From Streptomyces sp. NBC_00341 (GTDB taxonomy: Bacteria > Actinomycetota > Actinomycetes > Streptomycetales > Streptomycetaceae), in the NCBI RefSeq assembly GCF_041435055.1, contig NZ_CP108002.1, positions 3,720,001-3,784,000 on the forward strand: a stretch of DNA of 64,000 nt, written 5' to 3'. Made by a program: the position numbers and the translations under genes. The notes beneath the pieces were generated by a model. It was not told the DNA's origin and searched no databases. It saw only the letters and a list, made by a program, of their open reading frames with translations. Numbering within the stretch: the stretch's first letter is position 1; every line of letters begins with the position of its first letter. Positions 1 to 9,157 of this stretch are shown here, in pieces.

Positions 1-886
1 CCAGCAGATCCAGCAGGGCACACGCGAACAGGGCGATTCCGATGAACCCGTTCACCGAGAAGAACGCCCGGTTCAGCCGCGACAGATCGTGCGGCCGCAC
101 CACCCGGTGCTCGTACACGAAGGCGACGGCGACGATCACCATGCCGATCCAGTAGAAGAGCCCCGCCTCGGTGGCCAGCCCGAACCAGACCAGCAGCCCG
201 GTCGTCACCACGTGGCAGACCCGCGCGCCCCACAGCGCGGCCGGCACGCCGAACCGGGCCGGGACCGAGAACACCCCGTGGGCCCGGTCCGCCTGCACGT
301 CCTGGCAGGCGAAGATCAGGTCGAAGCCGCCGATCCAGATGCCGACGGCGAGACCCAGGATGACCGCGTCCCACGACCAGCTCCCGGTCACCGCGAGCCA
401 GGCGCCGACCGGCCCCATGGCCTGGGCGATGCCCAGGATCGCGTGCGGGTAGTTCGTGAACCGCTTCCCGTACGGGTAGACGACCATCGGGATCACCGCG
501 AGCGGCGCCAGCGCCAGGCAGAGCGGGTTGAGCAGCGCCGCCGCACCGAGGAAGACGACGACGGCGATGAGCGCCCCCGTCCACGCGGAGCGCACGGAGA
601 CCGCCCCGGTCACCAGCTCACGGCCGGCGGTGCGGGGGTTGCGGGCGTCGATCTCGCGGTCGATGATCCGGTTCGCGGCCATCGCGAAGGTGCGCAGCCC
701 GACCATGGCGACGGTGACGAGCAGCAGGGTGACCCAGTGGATCGACTCGTCGTCGTGGAACATCGCGGTGAGGGCGGCGATGTAGGCGAAGGGCAGCGCG
801 AAGACGGAGTGCTCGATCATGACGAGCCGCAGGAACGCGCGGGGCTTGCTGCGGGGCTGCGGCACGGCAGCGGCGGAGGCGCTCAC
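1..886 (-). CDS. mqnP: Menaquinone biosynthesis prenyltransferase MqnP (UbiA family), 3' end cut by window edge
   Basis: Integral-membrane prenyltransferase expected to attach the polyprenyl chain in the futalosine menaquinone pathway. Translating the minus strand from a GTG at 886 gives an open frame to base 1. The UbiA signature NRIIDREIDARNPRT is about 70 residues in, with a second Asp-rich motif (DVQADRAHG) further on. Hydrophobic segments lie between them. The GTG overlaps the TGA of the upstream UbiD gene (GTGA), so the two are translationally coupled and share a pathway. The C-terminus is missing because the window ends. Family and pairing are clear; the specific MqnP role is inferred from the neighbour and from known streptomycete menaquinone genes. 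Confidence 0.9.
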   Translation of the reverse strand, partial: MSASAAAVPQPRSKPRAFLRLVMIEHSVFALPFAYIAALTAMFHDDESIHWVTLLLVTVAMVGLRTFAMAANRIIDREIDARNPRTAGRELVTGAVSVRSAWTGALIAVVVFLGAAALLNPLCLALAPLAVIPMVVYPYGKRFTNYPHAILGIAQAMGPVGAWLAVTGSWSWDAVILGLAVGIWIGGFDLIFACQDVQADRAHGVFSVPARFGVPAALWGARVCHVVTTGLLVWFGLATEAGLFYWIGMVIVAVAFVYEHRVVRPHDLSRLNRAFFSVNGFIGIALFACALLDLL

Positions 887-2340
887 AGTCCGTACTCCTT
901 CCACCGGCGGTCGACCTTCGCCGCCGTCTGCGGGTCGGACTCGACCATGTCGGGCCAGCCCCCGTCCCGGGTGTAGCCCTCCTCGGGCCACTTCTTCGTC
1001 GCGTCGATCCCGGCCTTGCCGCCCCAGAACTGCTGGTAGGAGGCGTGGTCGAGATGGTCGACGGGCCCCTCGGCCACGGTCAGGTCCCGCGCGTAGTCGG
1101 TGTTGCCGAGCGCCCGCCAGGACACCTCGTGCAGATCGTGGACGTCGCAGTCGGAGTCCACCACGACGATCAGCTTGGTCAGCGACATCATGTGCGCGCC
1201 CCAGATGGCGCTCATCACCTTCTGGGCGTGTTTCGGGTACTTCTTGTCGATCGAGACGATCGCACAGTTGTGGAACCCGCCGGACTCGGGCAGGTGGTAG
1301 TCCACGATGTCCGGCACGATGATCTTGAGCAGTGGCAGGAAGAACCGCTCGGTGGCCCGGCCCAGCGGACCGTCCTCGGTCGGCGGCCGGCCCACCACGA
1401 TCGACTGGAGCAGCGGGCGCTTCCGCATGGTCACGCAGTCGATGGTCAGCGCGGGGAACGGTTCCTGCGGCGTGTAGAAGCCGGTGTGGTCACCGAACGG
1501 CCCCTCGGGCAGCGTCTCGCCGGGCTCCAGCCAGCCCTCGATGACGACCTCTGCGTTGGCCGGCACCTGGAGCGGGACGGTCTTGCAGTCGACCATCTCG
1601 ATGCGCTTGCCCTGGATGAACCCGGCGAACAGGTACTCGTCGATGTCCCCGGGCAGCGGGGCGGTGGAGGCGTACGTCACCGCGGGCGGCGCCCCGAACG
1701 CGATGGCGACCGGCAGCCGCTCCCCGCGCCTGGCGGCGACCTGGTAGTGGTTGCGGCTGTCCTTGTGGATCTGCCAGTGCATCCCGATGGTGCGGCGGTC
1801 ATGGCGCTGGAGCCGGTAGAGCCCCAGGTTCCGCACGCCGGTCTCGGGGTGCTTGGTGTGGGTGAGCCCGAGGTTGAAGAACGAGCCGCCGTCCTTGGGC
1901 CAGGTGAACAGCGCGGGCAGCCGGTCGAGGTCCACGTCGTCGCCGGTGAGGACGACCTCCTGGACGGGGGCGTTCTCCGCCTTCACCTTCTTCGGCGGTA
2001 CGTGGACCATCGTCCCGAGCTTGCCGAAGGCCTCCCGGACCCCGACGAAGCCGTGCGGCAGCTCCGGCTTGAGCAGTCCGCCGATCTTGTCGCTGATATC
2101 GGAGTAGGACTTCAGCCCGAGGGCCTTCAGGAGCCGCTTGTCGGTGCCGAACACGTTCATGGCCAGGGGCATCGAGGAGCCCTTGACGTTCTCGAAGAGC
2201 AGCGCGGGCCCGCCGGCCTTGTTCACCCGGTCGACGATCTCACCGACCTCCAGGTAGGGGTCGACCTCGGCCTTGATGCGCTTGAGCTCGCCCTCGCGCT
2301 CCAGAGCCCGGAGGAGGGATCGAAGATCGTCGTAAGCCAT
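883..2340 (-). CDS. mqnL: Menaquinone biosynthesis decarboxylase, UbiD family (MqnL)
   Basis: 485-residue UbiD-family decarboxylase of prenylated-FMN type, expected to act on the naphthoate intermediate of the futalosine menaquinone route. The family motif EGPFGDHTGFYTPQEPFP is present around residue 285, and the length is typical. The ATG at 2340 starts the frame; the end overlaps the GTG of the prenyltransferase by 3 bases, giving an mqnL-mqnP operon. The promoter should lie in the 89-bp gap shared with the divergent PLDc_N gene. The UbiX partner that makes prenyl-FMN is not in the window. Assignment to MqnL rather than another UbiD relies on the prenyltransferase neighbour. Confidence 0.9.
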   Translation of the reverse strand: MAYDDLRSLLRALEREGELKRIKAEVDPYLEVGEIVDRVNKAGGPALLFENVKGSSMPLAMNVFGTDKRLLKALGLKSYSDISDKIGGLLKPELPHGFVGVREAFGKLGTMVHVPPKKVKAENAPVQEVVLTGDDVDLDRLPALFTWPKDGGSFFNLGLTHTKHPETGVRNLGLYRLQRHDRRTIGMHWQIHKDSRNHYQVAARRGERLPVAIAFGAPPAVTYASTAPLPGDIDEYLFAGFIQGKRIEMVDCKTVPLQVPANAEVVIEGWLEPGETLPEGPFGDHTGFYTPQEPFPALTIDCVTMRKRPLLQSIVVGRPPTEDGPLGRATERFFLPLLKIIVPDIVDYHLPESGGFHNCAIVSIDKKYPKHAQKVMSAIWGAHMMSLTKLIVVVDSDCDVHDLHEVSWRALGNTDYARDLTVAEGPVDHLDHASYQQFWGGKAGIDATKKWPEEGYTRDGGWPDMVESDPQTAAKVDRRWKEYGL

Positions 2341-2383
2341 GCTGTCCAGTATCGGCCACCCGTTACCCTGGGCCCGTCACCGG

Positions 2384-2402
2384 GGCGGGGCTTTGCCCCG
2401 CC
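2384..2402 (+). other. 8-bp hairpin in the leader of the PLDc_N gene
   Basis: GGCGGGGC and GCCCCGCC are perfect inverted copies separated by TTT, 28 bases before the ATG at 2430. No U-tract follows. It could be a leader structure of the + gene or a barrier between the divergent promoters; function is not shown. Confidence 0.4.
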
Positions 2403-2429
2403 AACTCTCCTCGGGGGGAAACTTCCACC

Positions 2430-2834
2430 ATGCTCCGGGCCCTGATCTATCTCCTGCCGCTGGCGCTGACGATCTTCGCGTTCATCGACTGCCTGAACAC
2501 CCCGGAGGACGAGGCCAAGCACCTGCCGAAGATCGCCTGGGTCTTCATCATCCTGTTGTTCTGGATCGTCGGCCCGATCGTGTGGCTGGCCGCGGGCAAG
2601 GTGCGCGAGGTGCCGGCCGACGGCCGTACGCCCTCCGAGTGGCACCGCAACGGGCGTTCCCGGTGGGTGGCGCCGGACGACAATCCCGACTTCCTGAAGT
2701 CCCTGAAGGACGAGAACGAGAAGGACGAGTCGGTCCTCAAGGACTGGGAGGCGGACCTGCGCCGCCGCGAGGACGAGCTCAAGCGGCGGGAGAGCGGGGC
2801 GGGCCCGGAGGAGTCGGCGCCGCCCGCTCCGTAA
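2430..2834 (+). CDS. Small membrane protein with phospholipase-D-nuclease N-terminal-like (PLDc_N) domain
   Basis: 134-residue protein. Residues about 1-60 contain two hydrophobic segments separated by FIDCLNTPEDEAKHLPK and ending IVGPIVWLAAGK, the usual pattern of the PLDc_N small membrane domain. The C-terminal half is hydrophilic and charged (Asp, Glu, Arg, Lys), possibly coiled coil, and faces one side of the membrane. There is no PLD catalytic HKD motif, so no enzymatic role is claimed. The ATG at 2430 follows a GGGGGGAAA ribosome site. It diverges from the menaquinone decarboxylase gene and converges on the MarR gene. Such proteins are common and uncharacterised in actinomycetes. Confidence 0.8.
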   Translation: MLRALIYLLPLALTIFAFIDCLNTPEDEAKHLPKIAWVFIILLFWIVGPIVWLAAGKVREVPADGRTPSEWHRNGRSRWVAPDDNPDFLKSLKDENEKDESVLKDWEADLRRREDELKRRESGAGPEESAPPAP

Positions 2835-2849
2835 CGCGCTCCGGGATCA

Positions 2850-3314
2850 TCAGGCGTACAGCAGCTGCCCCAGCCGGTTGAGCAGGGGCAGCAGCGCTGT
2901 GCGCTCCTGCGGTGTGAGCGCTTCGAGCGCGCCGTGCACGGCGCGCATCTCGGCGCGGATGGCGTGGGCGAGCCGGGTGCCCTCCGGGGTGCGGCTCGCG
3001 ACCTTGGAGCGCCGGTCGCCGGGGGCGGGGGCGCGGACGACCAGGCCCCGGGTCTCCATGCGGCCGATGAGGCCGGTGGCGTTGGACGCGTCACAGACGA
3101 GATGAGCCGCCAGGGCGCTCATCGGCATGGGCTCGTTGAGCGCGATCAGCGCGCGGGCCTGCGAGGTGGACAGTCCGTGGCGGGCGGCGACGGCGGTGAG
3201 GTCGTCGTGGTGGCCGCGCACGACGAGGGCCAGCGGCTCCAGGAGGTCTTCCGGGGCCGGGGCGGCTCGATCGTCCGGAGCAGTGTCGGCGCGGGGCGTC
3301 GGTTCGGTGGTCAT
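2850..3314 (-). CDS. MarR-family transcriptional regulator
   Basis: About 154-residue winged-helix regulator. The helix-turn-helix covers STSQARALIALNEPMPMSALAAHL, followed by the wing DRRSKVASRTPEG typical of MarR. It is divergent from the DJ-1-ALDH fusion gene, and the 138-bp gap contains two TTGA-N5-TCAA palindromes (3353-3365, 3394-3406). This arrangement suggests a repressor of itself and of the aldehyde-handling neighbour, perhaps sensing an electrophile or aromatic compound. The start is uncertain: ATG at 3314 gives a conventional N-terminus and ATG at 3338 is also open; neither has a strong ribosome site. Confidence 0.85.
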   Translation of the reverse strand: MTTEPTPRADTAPDDRAAPAPEDLLEPLALVVRGHHDDLTAVAARHGLSTSQARALIALNEPMPMSALAAHLVCDASNATGLIGRMETRGLVVRAPAPGDRRSKVASRTPEGTRLAHAIRAEMRAVHGALEALTPQERTALLPLLNRLGQLLYA

Positions 3315-3352
3315 GGTCGGCCATTCTTCGATCGGCATCCGCCGGCATTTAT

Positions 3353-3406
3353 TTGACATGCTCAATATTTGGCAGTTACATGAAACGGATTGCTTGAGCA
3401 TATCAA
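3353..3406. promoter_or_regulatory. Paired MarR-type operators in a divergent promoter region
   Basis: TTGACATGCTCAA (3353-3365) and TTGAGCATATCAA (3394-3406) are each near-palindromic (TTGA-N5-TCAA) and are nearly inverted copies of one another. Their centres are 41 bp apart, about four helical turns. They sit in an unusually AT-rich stretch between the divergent MarR gene and the fusion gene, where a MarR dimer would be expected to bind. Confidence 0.6.
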
Positions 3407-3451
3407 GTTCTGAGCCAGACCCGCTCGCCAGCTTTGCAGGGAGTACCCCCC

Positions 3452-5455
3452 ATGCCCTCCGTACTGTTCGTTATCACCGGCGCCGACCACTGGACCCTCA
3501 ACGACGGCACCACCCACCCCACCGGGTTCTGGGCCGAGGAGCTGGCCGCGCCCCACCGGGTCTTCACCGAGGCCGGATACGCCGTCACCCTCGCCACCCC
3601 CGGCGGCGTCACCCCCACCGTCGACGCGGGCAGCCTGACCGCCGCCGCCAACGGCGGGCAGCAGCAGGCCGACGCCGTCGCCGCGTACCTCGACGCGATC
3701 GGCCCCGAGCTGCGCGCCCCGGCCCGGCTGGAGGACATCCGCCCCGACCGGTACGACGCCGTCTTCTACCCCGGCGGCCACGGGCCCATGGAGGACCTGG
3801 CCGTCAGCGAGCTCTCCGGGCGGCTGCTGACCACCGCCCTCGACGCCGGTACCCACCTCGGCGTGCTCTGCCACGCACCGGCGGCACTCCTCGCCGCCCG
3901 CCGCGAGGACGGCTCCTGGCCCTTCGCCGGCTACCGCATGACCGGGTTCAGCAACGCCGAGGAATCCATCGGCGGGCTCGCCGACAAGGCACCCTGGCTG
4001 CTGGAGGACCGGCTCGTCCAGCTGGGCGCCGACTACACCGCCGCCACCGCCTTCGCGCCCCACACCGTCACCGACCGCACCCTGCACACCGGCCAGAACC
4101 CGGCCTCCTCCGAGCAGCTCGCCCGGGAGATCGTCGCCGCGCTCGCCCCCACCGAGACCCCCGCCGAGACCGTCGACCGTCTCCGCACCACCTTCCGCAC
4201 CGGCCGCACCAAGAGCCTCGACTGGCGCACCGGCCAGCTCCGGCAGCTGCGCGCGCTGCTCACCGAACGCGGTGACGAACTGGCCGACGCGCTCCACGCC
4301 GACCTCGGCAAGAGCCGCAAGGAGGCCTACCGCACCGAGATCGACTTCACGGTCCGCGAGATCGACCACACCCTGGAGCACCTGGCCGAGTGGCTGCGGC
4401 CGGAGCTCGCCCCCGTACCGGCCCGGCTGGGCGGGGCGACGGCCCGCACCGTGCAGGACCCGCTCGGCGTCGTCCTGGTCATCGCGCCCTGGAACTACCC
4501 GGTGCAGCTGCTGCTCGCCCCGCTCGTCGGCGCGCTGGCCGCCGGAAACACCGTGGTGGCCAAGCCGAGCGAACTGGCGCCCGCGACCTCCGCCGCCGTG
4601 GCCCGGCTGCTGCCGCGCTATCTGGACGAGGACGCGGTCGCCGTCGTCGAGGGCGCCATCCCCGAGACCACCGCGCTGCTCAGCGAGCGCTTCGACCACG
4701 TCTTCTACACCGGCAACGGCACGGTGGGCCGGATCGTGATGGCGGCGGCGGCCAAGCACCTGACGCCCGTGACCCTCGAACTGGGCGGCAAGTCGCCCGT
4801 CTTCGTCGACCGGGACACGGACCTGAAGGCGGTCGCGGGACGGCTGGCGGCCGGCAAGTTCCTCAACGCGGGCCAGACCTGCGTCGCCCCCGACTACGTA
4901 CTGACCGGCCCGGAGACCGCCCCCGCCCTCGCGGACGCGCTCGCCGCCGCCGTCGAGGAGCTCTACGGGGCGGACGCCTCCACGCACCCCGAGTACGGCC
5001 GGATCGTGAACCGGCGCCACTTCGACCGGCTGACGGGCCTGCTCGGCTCGGGCCGCACGGTGACCGGCGGCACCTACGACCGGGACGCCAAGTACATCGC
5101 CCCGACCGTGCTGGCCGACGTGGCACCGGACGCGCCCGTGATGCGGGAGGAGATCTTCGGCCCGGTGCTGCCGATCGTCACGGTGGACGGCCTCGACGAG
5201 GCCATCGCGTTCATCAACGACCGGGACAAGCCGCTGGCCCTGTACGCGTTCACCGAATCGGACACCGTACGCGAACGGCTGGTCGCCGAGACGTCCTCCG
5301 GCGCCGTCGGCATCGGGCTGCCGCTCGCCCACCTGACCGTCTCGGACCTGCCGTTCGGCGGCGTCGGCGAGAGCGGCATGGGCAGCTACCACGGCCGCTA
5401 CTCACTGGAGACGTTCAGCCACCGCAAGGCGGTCCTGGACACTCCGATGCCCTGA
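3452..5455 (+). CDS. DJ-1/PfpI-like domain fused to a class-3-type aldehyde dehydrogenase
   Basis: 667-residue two-domain protein. Residues 1-230 are a DJ-1/PfpI (Hsp31/glyoxalase III-type) domain with the nucleophile-elbow Cys140 in [10 protein letters not shown] and Glu30 placed as in the family. Residues about 238-667 are an aldehyde dehydrogenase with [14 protein letters not shown] (general base Glu443) and GQTCVAPDY (catalytic Cys477). Both active sites look intact. The family suggests conversion or oxidation of reactive aldehydes such as methylglyoxal; the substrate is inferred. Both domains lie in one frame without a stop. The ATG at 3452 is preferred over an upstream TTG because GCAGGGAG lies 8 bases before it. 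It is divergent from a MarR regulator and ends at a strong bidirectional terminator. Confidence 0.88.
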   Translation: MPSVLFVITGADHWTLNDGTTHPTGFWAEELAAPHRVFTEAGYAVTLATPGGVTPTVDAGSLTAAANGGQQQADAVAAYLDAIGPELRAPARLEDIRPDRYDAVFYPGGHGPMEDLAVSELSGRLLTTALDAGTHLGVLCHAPAALLAARREDGSWPFAGYRMTGFSNAEESIGGLADKAPWLLEDRLVQLGADYTAATAFAPHTVTDRTLHTGQNPASSEQLAREIVAALAPTETPAETVDRLRTTFRTGRTKSLDWRTGQLRQLRALLTERGDELADALHADLGKSRKEAYRTEIDFTVREIDHTLEHLAEWLRPELAPVPARLGGATARTVQDPLGVVLVIAPWNYPVQLLLAPLVGALAAGNTVVAKPSELAPATSAAVARLLPRYLDEDAVAVVEGAIPETTALLSERFDHVFYTGNGTVGRIVMAAAAKHLTPVTLELGGKSPVFVDRDTDLKAVAGRLAAGKFLNAGQTCVAPDYVLTGPETAPALADALAAAVEELYGADASTHPEYGRIVNRRHFDRLTGLLGSGRTVTGGTYDRDAKYIAPTVLADVAPDAPVMREEIFGPVLPIVTVDGLDEAIAFINDRDKPLALYAFTESDTVRERLVAETSSGAVGIGLPLAHLTVSDLPFGGVGESGMGSYHGRYSLETFSHRKAVLDTPMP

Positions 5456-5465
5456 GGAGCGAAAA

Positions 5466-5510
5466 GGCGACGGCCCGCACCCCCAGCGGAAAGGGGTGCG
5501 GGCCGTCGCC
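5466..5510. terminator. Bidirectional terminator between convergent genes
   Basis: Perfect 18-bp stem: 5466-5483 (starting GGCGACGGCC) pairs with 5493-5510, with a 9-nt loop. It lies 10 bases after the fusion gene stop and 14 bases after the ccsB stop on the other strand. Confidence 0.85.
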
Positions 5511-5523
5511 GTGTGCCCGGCGG

Positions 5524-6606
5524 TCAGACTCCGGCGTAGGAGTGCTTGCCGGTCACGAAGATGTTCACGCCGTAGTAGTTGAAGATCCAGCAGGCGAAGG
5601 CGATCAGCGCCAGGTAGGCGGCCTTGCGGCCCTTCCAGCCGGCGGTGGCGCGGGCGTGCAGGTAGCAGGCGTACGCGACCCAGGTGATGAAGGACCAGAC
5701 CTCCTTGGGGTCCCAGCCCCAGTAGCGGCCCCAGGCGTCGCCCGCCCAGATCGCGCCCGCGATGATCGTGAACGTCCACAGCGGGAAGACGGCCGCGTTG
5801 ATCCGGTACGAGAACTTGTCGAGGCTCGACGCGGCGGGCAGCCGGGAGAGCACGGACTCGGCGAACGCGCCCGGCCGGCCACCGTTGGCGATCTTGCTCT
5901 CGTAGCTGTCGCGGAAGAGGTACATCAGCGTGCCGGCCCCGCCGATGAAGAACACCGCACCGCAGATGATCGCGGTGGAGACGTGGATCCACAGCCAGTA
6001 CGAGTGCAGCGCGGGCACCAACTGGTCGCTGGAGGTGTACAGCAGGGTGGTCGCGATGCCGAGGTCCAGCAGCACGGCCGTGACCAGCAGCAGCCCCATC
6101 CAGCGGACGTTCTTCTTCAGCGCGAGCAGCACCAGGTACGCGGCCACCACCACCACGGAGAACGTGATGGAGAACTCGTACATGTTGCCCCAGGGGGCGC
6201 GCTGCACGGACATCGCGCGGGCGACGACCCCGCCGGCCTGGACGAGGAACGCCAGCACGGTCAGGGAGACCGCGATCCGCCCGTACAGATCGCCCTTGAA
6301 CGTGCCGCCGGCCGCGCCGGGGCCGTCCGGGACGTCGCGGGACCCGGCTGCGGAACGGGTGACGATCTTCGGCCGTTCCAGTACGGCGGTACCGCCGGAC
6401 TTCTGCGCGACCTCGACCTTCACCGTCGCGGCGGCGGCCTCCTGCGCGGTCAGCGCGGCGGCGGTGCGGCCCACCTTGCTGCGGCTGCCGAACACCCACT
6501 CCGCGATGTGCGCGAAGAAGGCCAGCGTGTAGACAGCCATCGACGAATAGATCAGCACATTGCTGGTGTGTGCCAGATTCTCGTTGGTTGCGGCGGCGAG
6601 ATTCAC
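5524..6606 (-). CDS. ccsB: System II cytochrome c biogenesis protein CcsB (CcsA/ResC family)
   Basis: 360-residue polytopic membrane protein that handles haem in system II cytochrome c maturation with ResB. The haem-handling WWD segment is WGRYWGWDPKEVWS about 60 residues from the C-terminus, with several membrane segments and conserved His residues (for example ALHSYWLWIH). An N-terminal membrane segment precedes a hydrophilic linker of about 60 residues before the CcsA domain, the usual actinobacterial layout. The GTG at 6606 overlaps the resB stop (GTGA). It is the last gene of the tlpA-ccdA-resB-ccsB operon. Confidence 0.93.
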   Translation of the reverse strand: MNLAAATNENLAHTSNVLIYSSMAVYTLAFFAHIAEWVFGSRSKVGRTAAALTAQEAAAATVKVEVAQKSGGTAVLERPKIVTRSAAGSRDVPDGPGAAGGTFKGDLYGRIAVSLTVLAFLVQAGGVVARAMSVQRAPWGNMYEFSITFSVVVVAAYLVLLALKKNVRWMGLLLVTAVLLDLGIATTLLYTSSDQLVPALHSYWLWIHVSTAIICGAVFFIGGAGTLMYLFRDSYESKIANGGRPGAFAESVLSRLPAASSLDKFSYRINAAVFPLWTFTIIAGAIWAGDAWGRYWGWDPKEVWSFITWVAYACYLHARATAGWKGRKAAYLALIAFACWIFNYYGVNIFVTGKHSYAGV

Positions 6607-8384
6607 TTCTCAGCCCCTTCGGAAGGTTCTGCGGAGGACGCGTCGACGACGTCGGGGTCCGGATCGGTGTCGGGGTCGTTGTCGGGGCCGGGCGCCATGG
6701 GCGCCGCGGCGTTGAGCGTGACCGCGAGATCGGCCAGCTCCTCTGGAAGCTTCGCGGACTCGCTGCGGCCGAGCCCCGCCATCTCGACGACGGTGACGCC
6801 GTCGGCGCCGCGCACGGCACGGACCCAGATCCGGCGCCGCTGGATGAACAGCGAGCCGGCCAGACCGGCGATCGCGCCGATGGCCCCGACGAGCGCCCAG
6901 CCGCTGGCGGGCTGCTCCGAGATCTGGAAGCTGGCCCACTCCTGGATGCCCTCGAACTTGATGGAGCCGGCCCCGTCGGGCAGCTTCATCGTCTCGCCCA
7001 CCAGGAGGCGCTGCTTGAGCTGCTTGCCCTTGGAGTCCTTGAACTCCTTCATCTTGGACTTGTCGAGCTGGTACACGTTCTGCGCCAGGCCCGAGTCGAC
7101 GCCGAGGGAGCCGTGGTAGCCGTTGAGCGCGAGCACCGGCATGTCGGCGGCCGGGAACTGCGAGAACATCGTGCCCTTGCCGTTGCCCGCGAAGGTCGGC
7201 ACGAAGAAGGCCTGGAAGCCCAGCTGGTCCTTCTTGCCGCTCTTGTCGCGGTAGCCGTCCATCACCTTGATCGCACCGGACGAGGTGACGTTGTTGTCGA
7301 GGGGCAGCAGCGGCACGGCGGCCTTGTAGACCTGCTTTCCCCGGCCGTCCCTGACGGAGACGACGGGCGCGTAGCCGTGGGCGTTGAGATAGACCTTCGT
7401 ACCGTCGACGACGAGCGGGTCGTTGACCTTGATCACGGACTTCTTCGGCTTGCCGTAGGCGCCGTCGGCGTACGTCACGTGCGCCTCGTACGTCCGGGGG
7501 GTGCCGATCTGCGGGCCGCTGCGCTCGTACGTGCCGATGAAGTTGTCGAGGGTGAAGCTGAAGGGGGCCAGCGAGTCCTCGTCGAAGAGGGAGCCGGACT
7601 TGAAGTCGTCGTACTGGGTGATCGTGTTGGAGAACCCGTCGCCCTCGACGACCAGCTTGGCGCCCTCGGACTTGAAGAGCTGCCCCCAGGCGAAGGCCAC
7701 CAGCATCACGATGAGCGCGATGTGGAACATCAGGTTCCCGGCCTCGCGCAGATAGCCCTTCTCTGCGGCGACCGCGTCCCCGTCGACATGGGCCCGGTAG
7801 CGGCGCTTGCGCAGCATCACGCGCGCGGCCTCGCGGACGTCCTCCGGTTCGGCCTCGGTGCGCCAGGTGGTGTACGCGGGCAGCCTGGTCAGCCGCTTGG
7901 GCGCGCCGGGTGCGCGGCTGCGCAGCTGGCCGATGAAGGTGCCGGTGCGCGGCACGATGCAGCCGATGAGCGAGATGAACAGCAGGATGTAGATCGCGGA
8001 GAACCACACCGAGCTGTAGACGTCGAAGAACTGGAGCTTCTCGTAGATCGGCGTGACGGTGGTGTGGAGGCCCTTGAAGGTCTGCACCTTGAGTTCGTCG
8101 ACGCTGTTCTGCGGGATCAGCGAGCCGGGGATGGCGCCGAGCGACAGCAGGAAGAGCAGGATCAGGGCGACCCGCATGGAGGTCAGCTGCCGCCAGAACC
8201 AGCGGACCCAGCCGATGATCCCCATGGCGGGGAGGTTCGCCAGGGTCTCCTCGCGCGGGGCGGTGGAGAGCTGGGAGCCGGCGGCGCCGAGCTCACGGGC
8301 GGTCTCCCGGTCCTGCTCCGCGCGCACCTCCCGCTCGTCGGGGCGCTCGCGCTCCTGGGACGGGTTGGACTTGGTGTTGCTCAT
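6603..8384 (-). CDS. resB: System II cytochrome c biogenesis protein ResB
   Basis: 593-residue membrane protein that partners CcsB for haem delivery to apocytochromes. A hydrophilic N-terminus of about 60 residues precedes membrane segments at roughly 70-90, 125-145 and 215-235, a large extracytoplasmic domain, and a last segment near residue 510 (ALVGAIGAIAGLAGSLFIQ). The C-terminal tail is acidic with Asp-Pro repeats (DNDPDTDPDPD). Length and layout match actinobacterial ResB. It overlaps ccsB by 4 bases and follows ccdA after 7 bases, so the cassette is transcribed as one unit. Confidence 0.93.
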   Translation of the reverse strand: MSNTKSNPSQERERPDEREVRAEQDRETARELGAAGSQLSTAPREETLANLPAMGIIGWVRWFWRQLTSMRVALILLFLLSLGAIPGSLIPQNSVDELKVQTFKGLHTTVTPIYEKLQFFDVYSSVWFSAIYILLFISLIGCIVPRTGTFIGQLRSRAPGAPKRLTRLPAYTTWRTEAEPEDVREAARVMLRKRRYRAHVDGDAVAAEKGYLREAGNLMFHIALIVMLVAFAWGQLFKSEGAKLVVEGDGFSNTITQYDDFKSGSLFDEDSLAPFSFTLDNFIGTYERSGPQIGTPRTYEAHVTYADGAYGKPKKSVIKVNDPLVVDGTKVYLNAHGYAPVVSVRDGRGKQVYKAAVPLLPLDNNVTSSGAIKVMDGYRDKSGKKDQLGFQAFFVPTFAGNGKGTMFSQFPAADMPVLALNGYHGSLGVDSGLAQNVYQLDKSKMKEFKDSKGKQLKQRLLVGETMKLPDGAGSIKFEGIQEWASFQISEQPASGWALVGAIGAIAGLAGSLFIQRRRIWVRAVRGADGVTVVEMAGLGRSESAKLPEELADLAVTLNAAAPMAPGPDNDPDTDPDPDVVDASSAEPSEGAEK

Positions 8385-8391
8385 TCGGTAC

Positions 8392-9153
8392 TCAGATCCC
8401 CACCTGGAAGCCGGCGGACCAGCCCTGCAGTTCCTGCATCATGTTGCCCCACACTCCGGTCAGCAGGAGCAGCCCGGTCACGATCATCATCCCGCCGCCG
8501 ATGCGCATCACCCAGACGTAGTGCCGCTTGACCCAGCCGAACGCGCCGAGTGCCTTGCGGAAGGCGACGGCGGCGAGCACGAACGGGATGCCGAGGCCGA
8601 GGCAGTAGGCGACGGTCAGTATGGCCCCGCGCCCGGCGGTGCCCTCGTTCATCGCGAGGATGCTCACCGAGCTGAGCGTCGGGCCGAGGCAGGGCGTCCA
8701 GCCGATCCCGAAGAGCGCGCCGAGCAGCGGTGCGCCCACCAGGCCGGTCACCGGCTTCTTGTGGATGCGGAACTCACGCTGGGTCATCCACGGCATCAGG
8801 CCCATGAAGAAGACCCCCATGAGGATCATCAGGACGCCGAGGACCTTGGTGAGCGGGCCGCTGTTCGCCTGGAGCGTGTCGCCGAAGTAGCCGAAGAGCG
8901 CGCCGCCGGAGACGAACACGGCGGTGAAGCCGACGACGAAGAGCGAGGCGCCCGCGACCATCCGCCCCCGTCTGGCCTCGGCCAGATCGGCGCCGCTGAC
9001 CCCGGTGACGTAACTGAGGTAACCGGGGACGAGCGGCAGCACGCACGGGGAGAAGAAGGAGACGAGCCCGCCGAGCAGGGCGATGGGCAGGGAGACCAGA
9101 AGGGCTCCGCTCATGACCGTCCCGTTCTGTGTGGCGGCGGCGAGGGCGATCAC
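8392..9153 (-). CDS. ccdA: CcdA-type thiol-disulfide interchange membrane protein
   Basis: 253-residue CcdA/DsbD-transmembrane-type protein that carries reducing power across the membrane to the thioredoxin-like TlpA and then to apocytochrome c. Six hydrophobic segments are visible. The paired redox cysteines are in FFSPCVLPLVPGY near residue 37 and GWTPCLGPTLS about 120 residues later. The GTG at 9153 is chosen because GGAGAAG lies 9 bases upstream; a later in-frame ATG at 9114 would remove the start of the first membrane helix. It lies 4 bases after the tlpA stop. Confidence 0.92.
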   Translation of the reverse strand: MIALAAATQNGTVMSGALLVSLPIALLGGLVSFFSPCVLPLVPGYLSYVTGVSGADLAEARRGRMVAGASLFVVGFTAVFVSGGALFGYFGDTLQANSGPLTKVLGVLMILMGVFFMGLMPWMTQREFRIHKKPVTGLVGAPLLGALFGIGWTPCLGPTLSSVSILAMNEGTAGRGAILTVAYCLGLGIPFVLAAVAFRKALGAFGWVKRHYVWVMRIGGGMMIVTGLLLLTGVWGNMMQELQGWSAGFQVGI

Positions 9154-9157
9154 CTGA

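Noticed and set aside
3362..5392. 676-codon open frame on the minus strand
   Set aside because: Shadow of the DJ-1-ALDH fusion gene; composition is that of a reverse-frame high-GC artefact with no recognisable domain.
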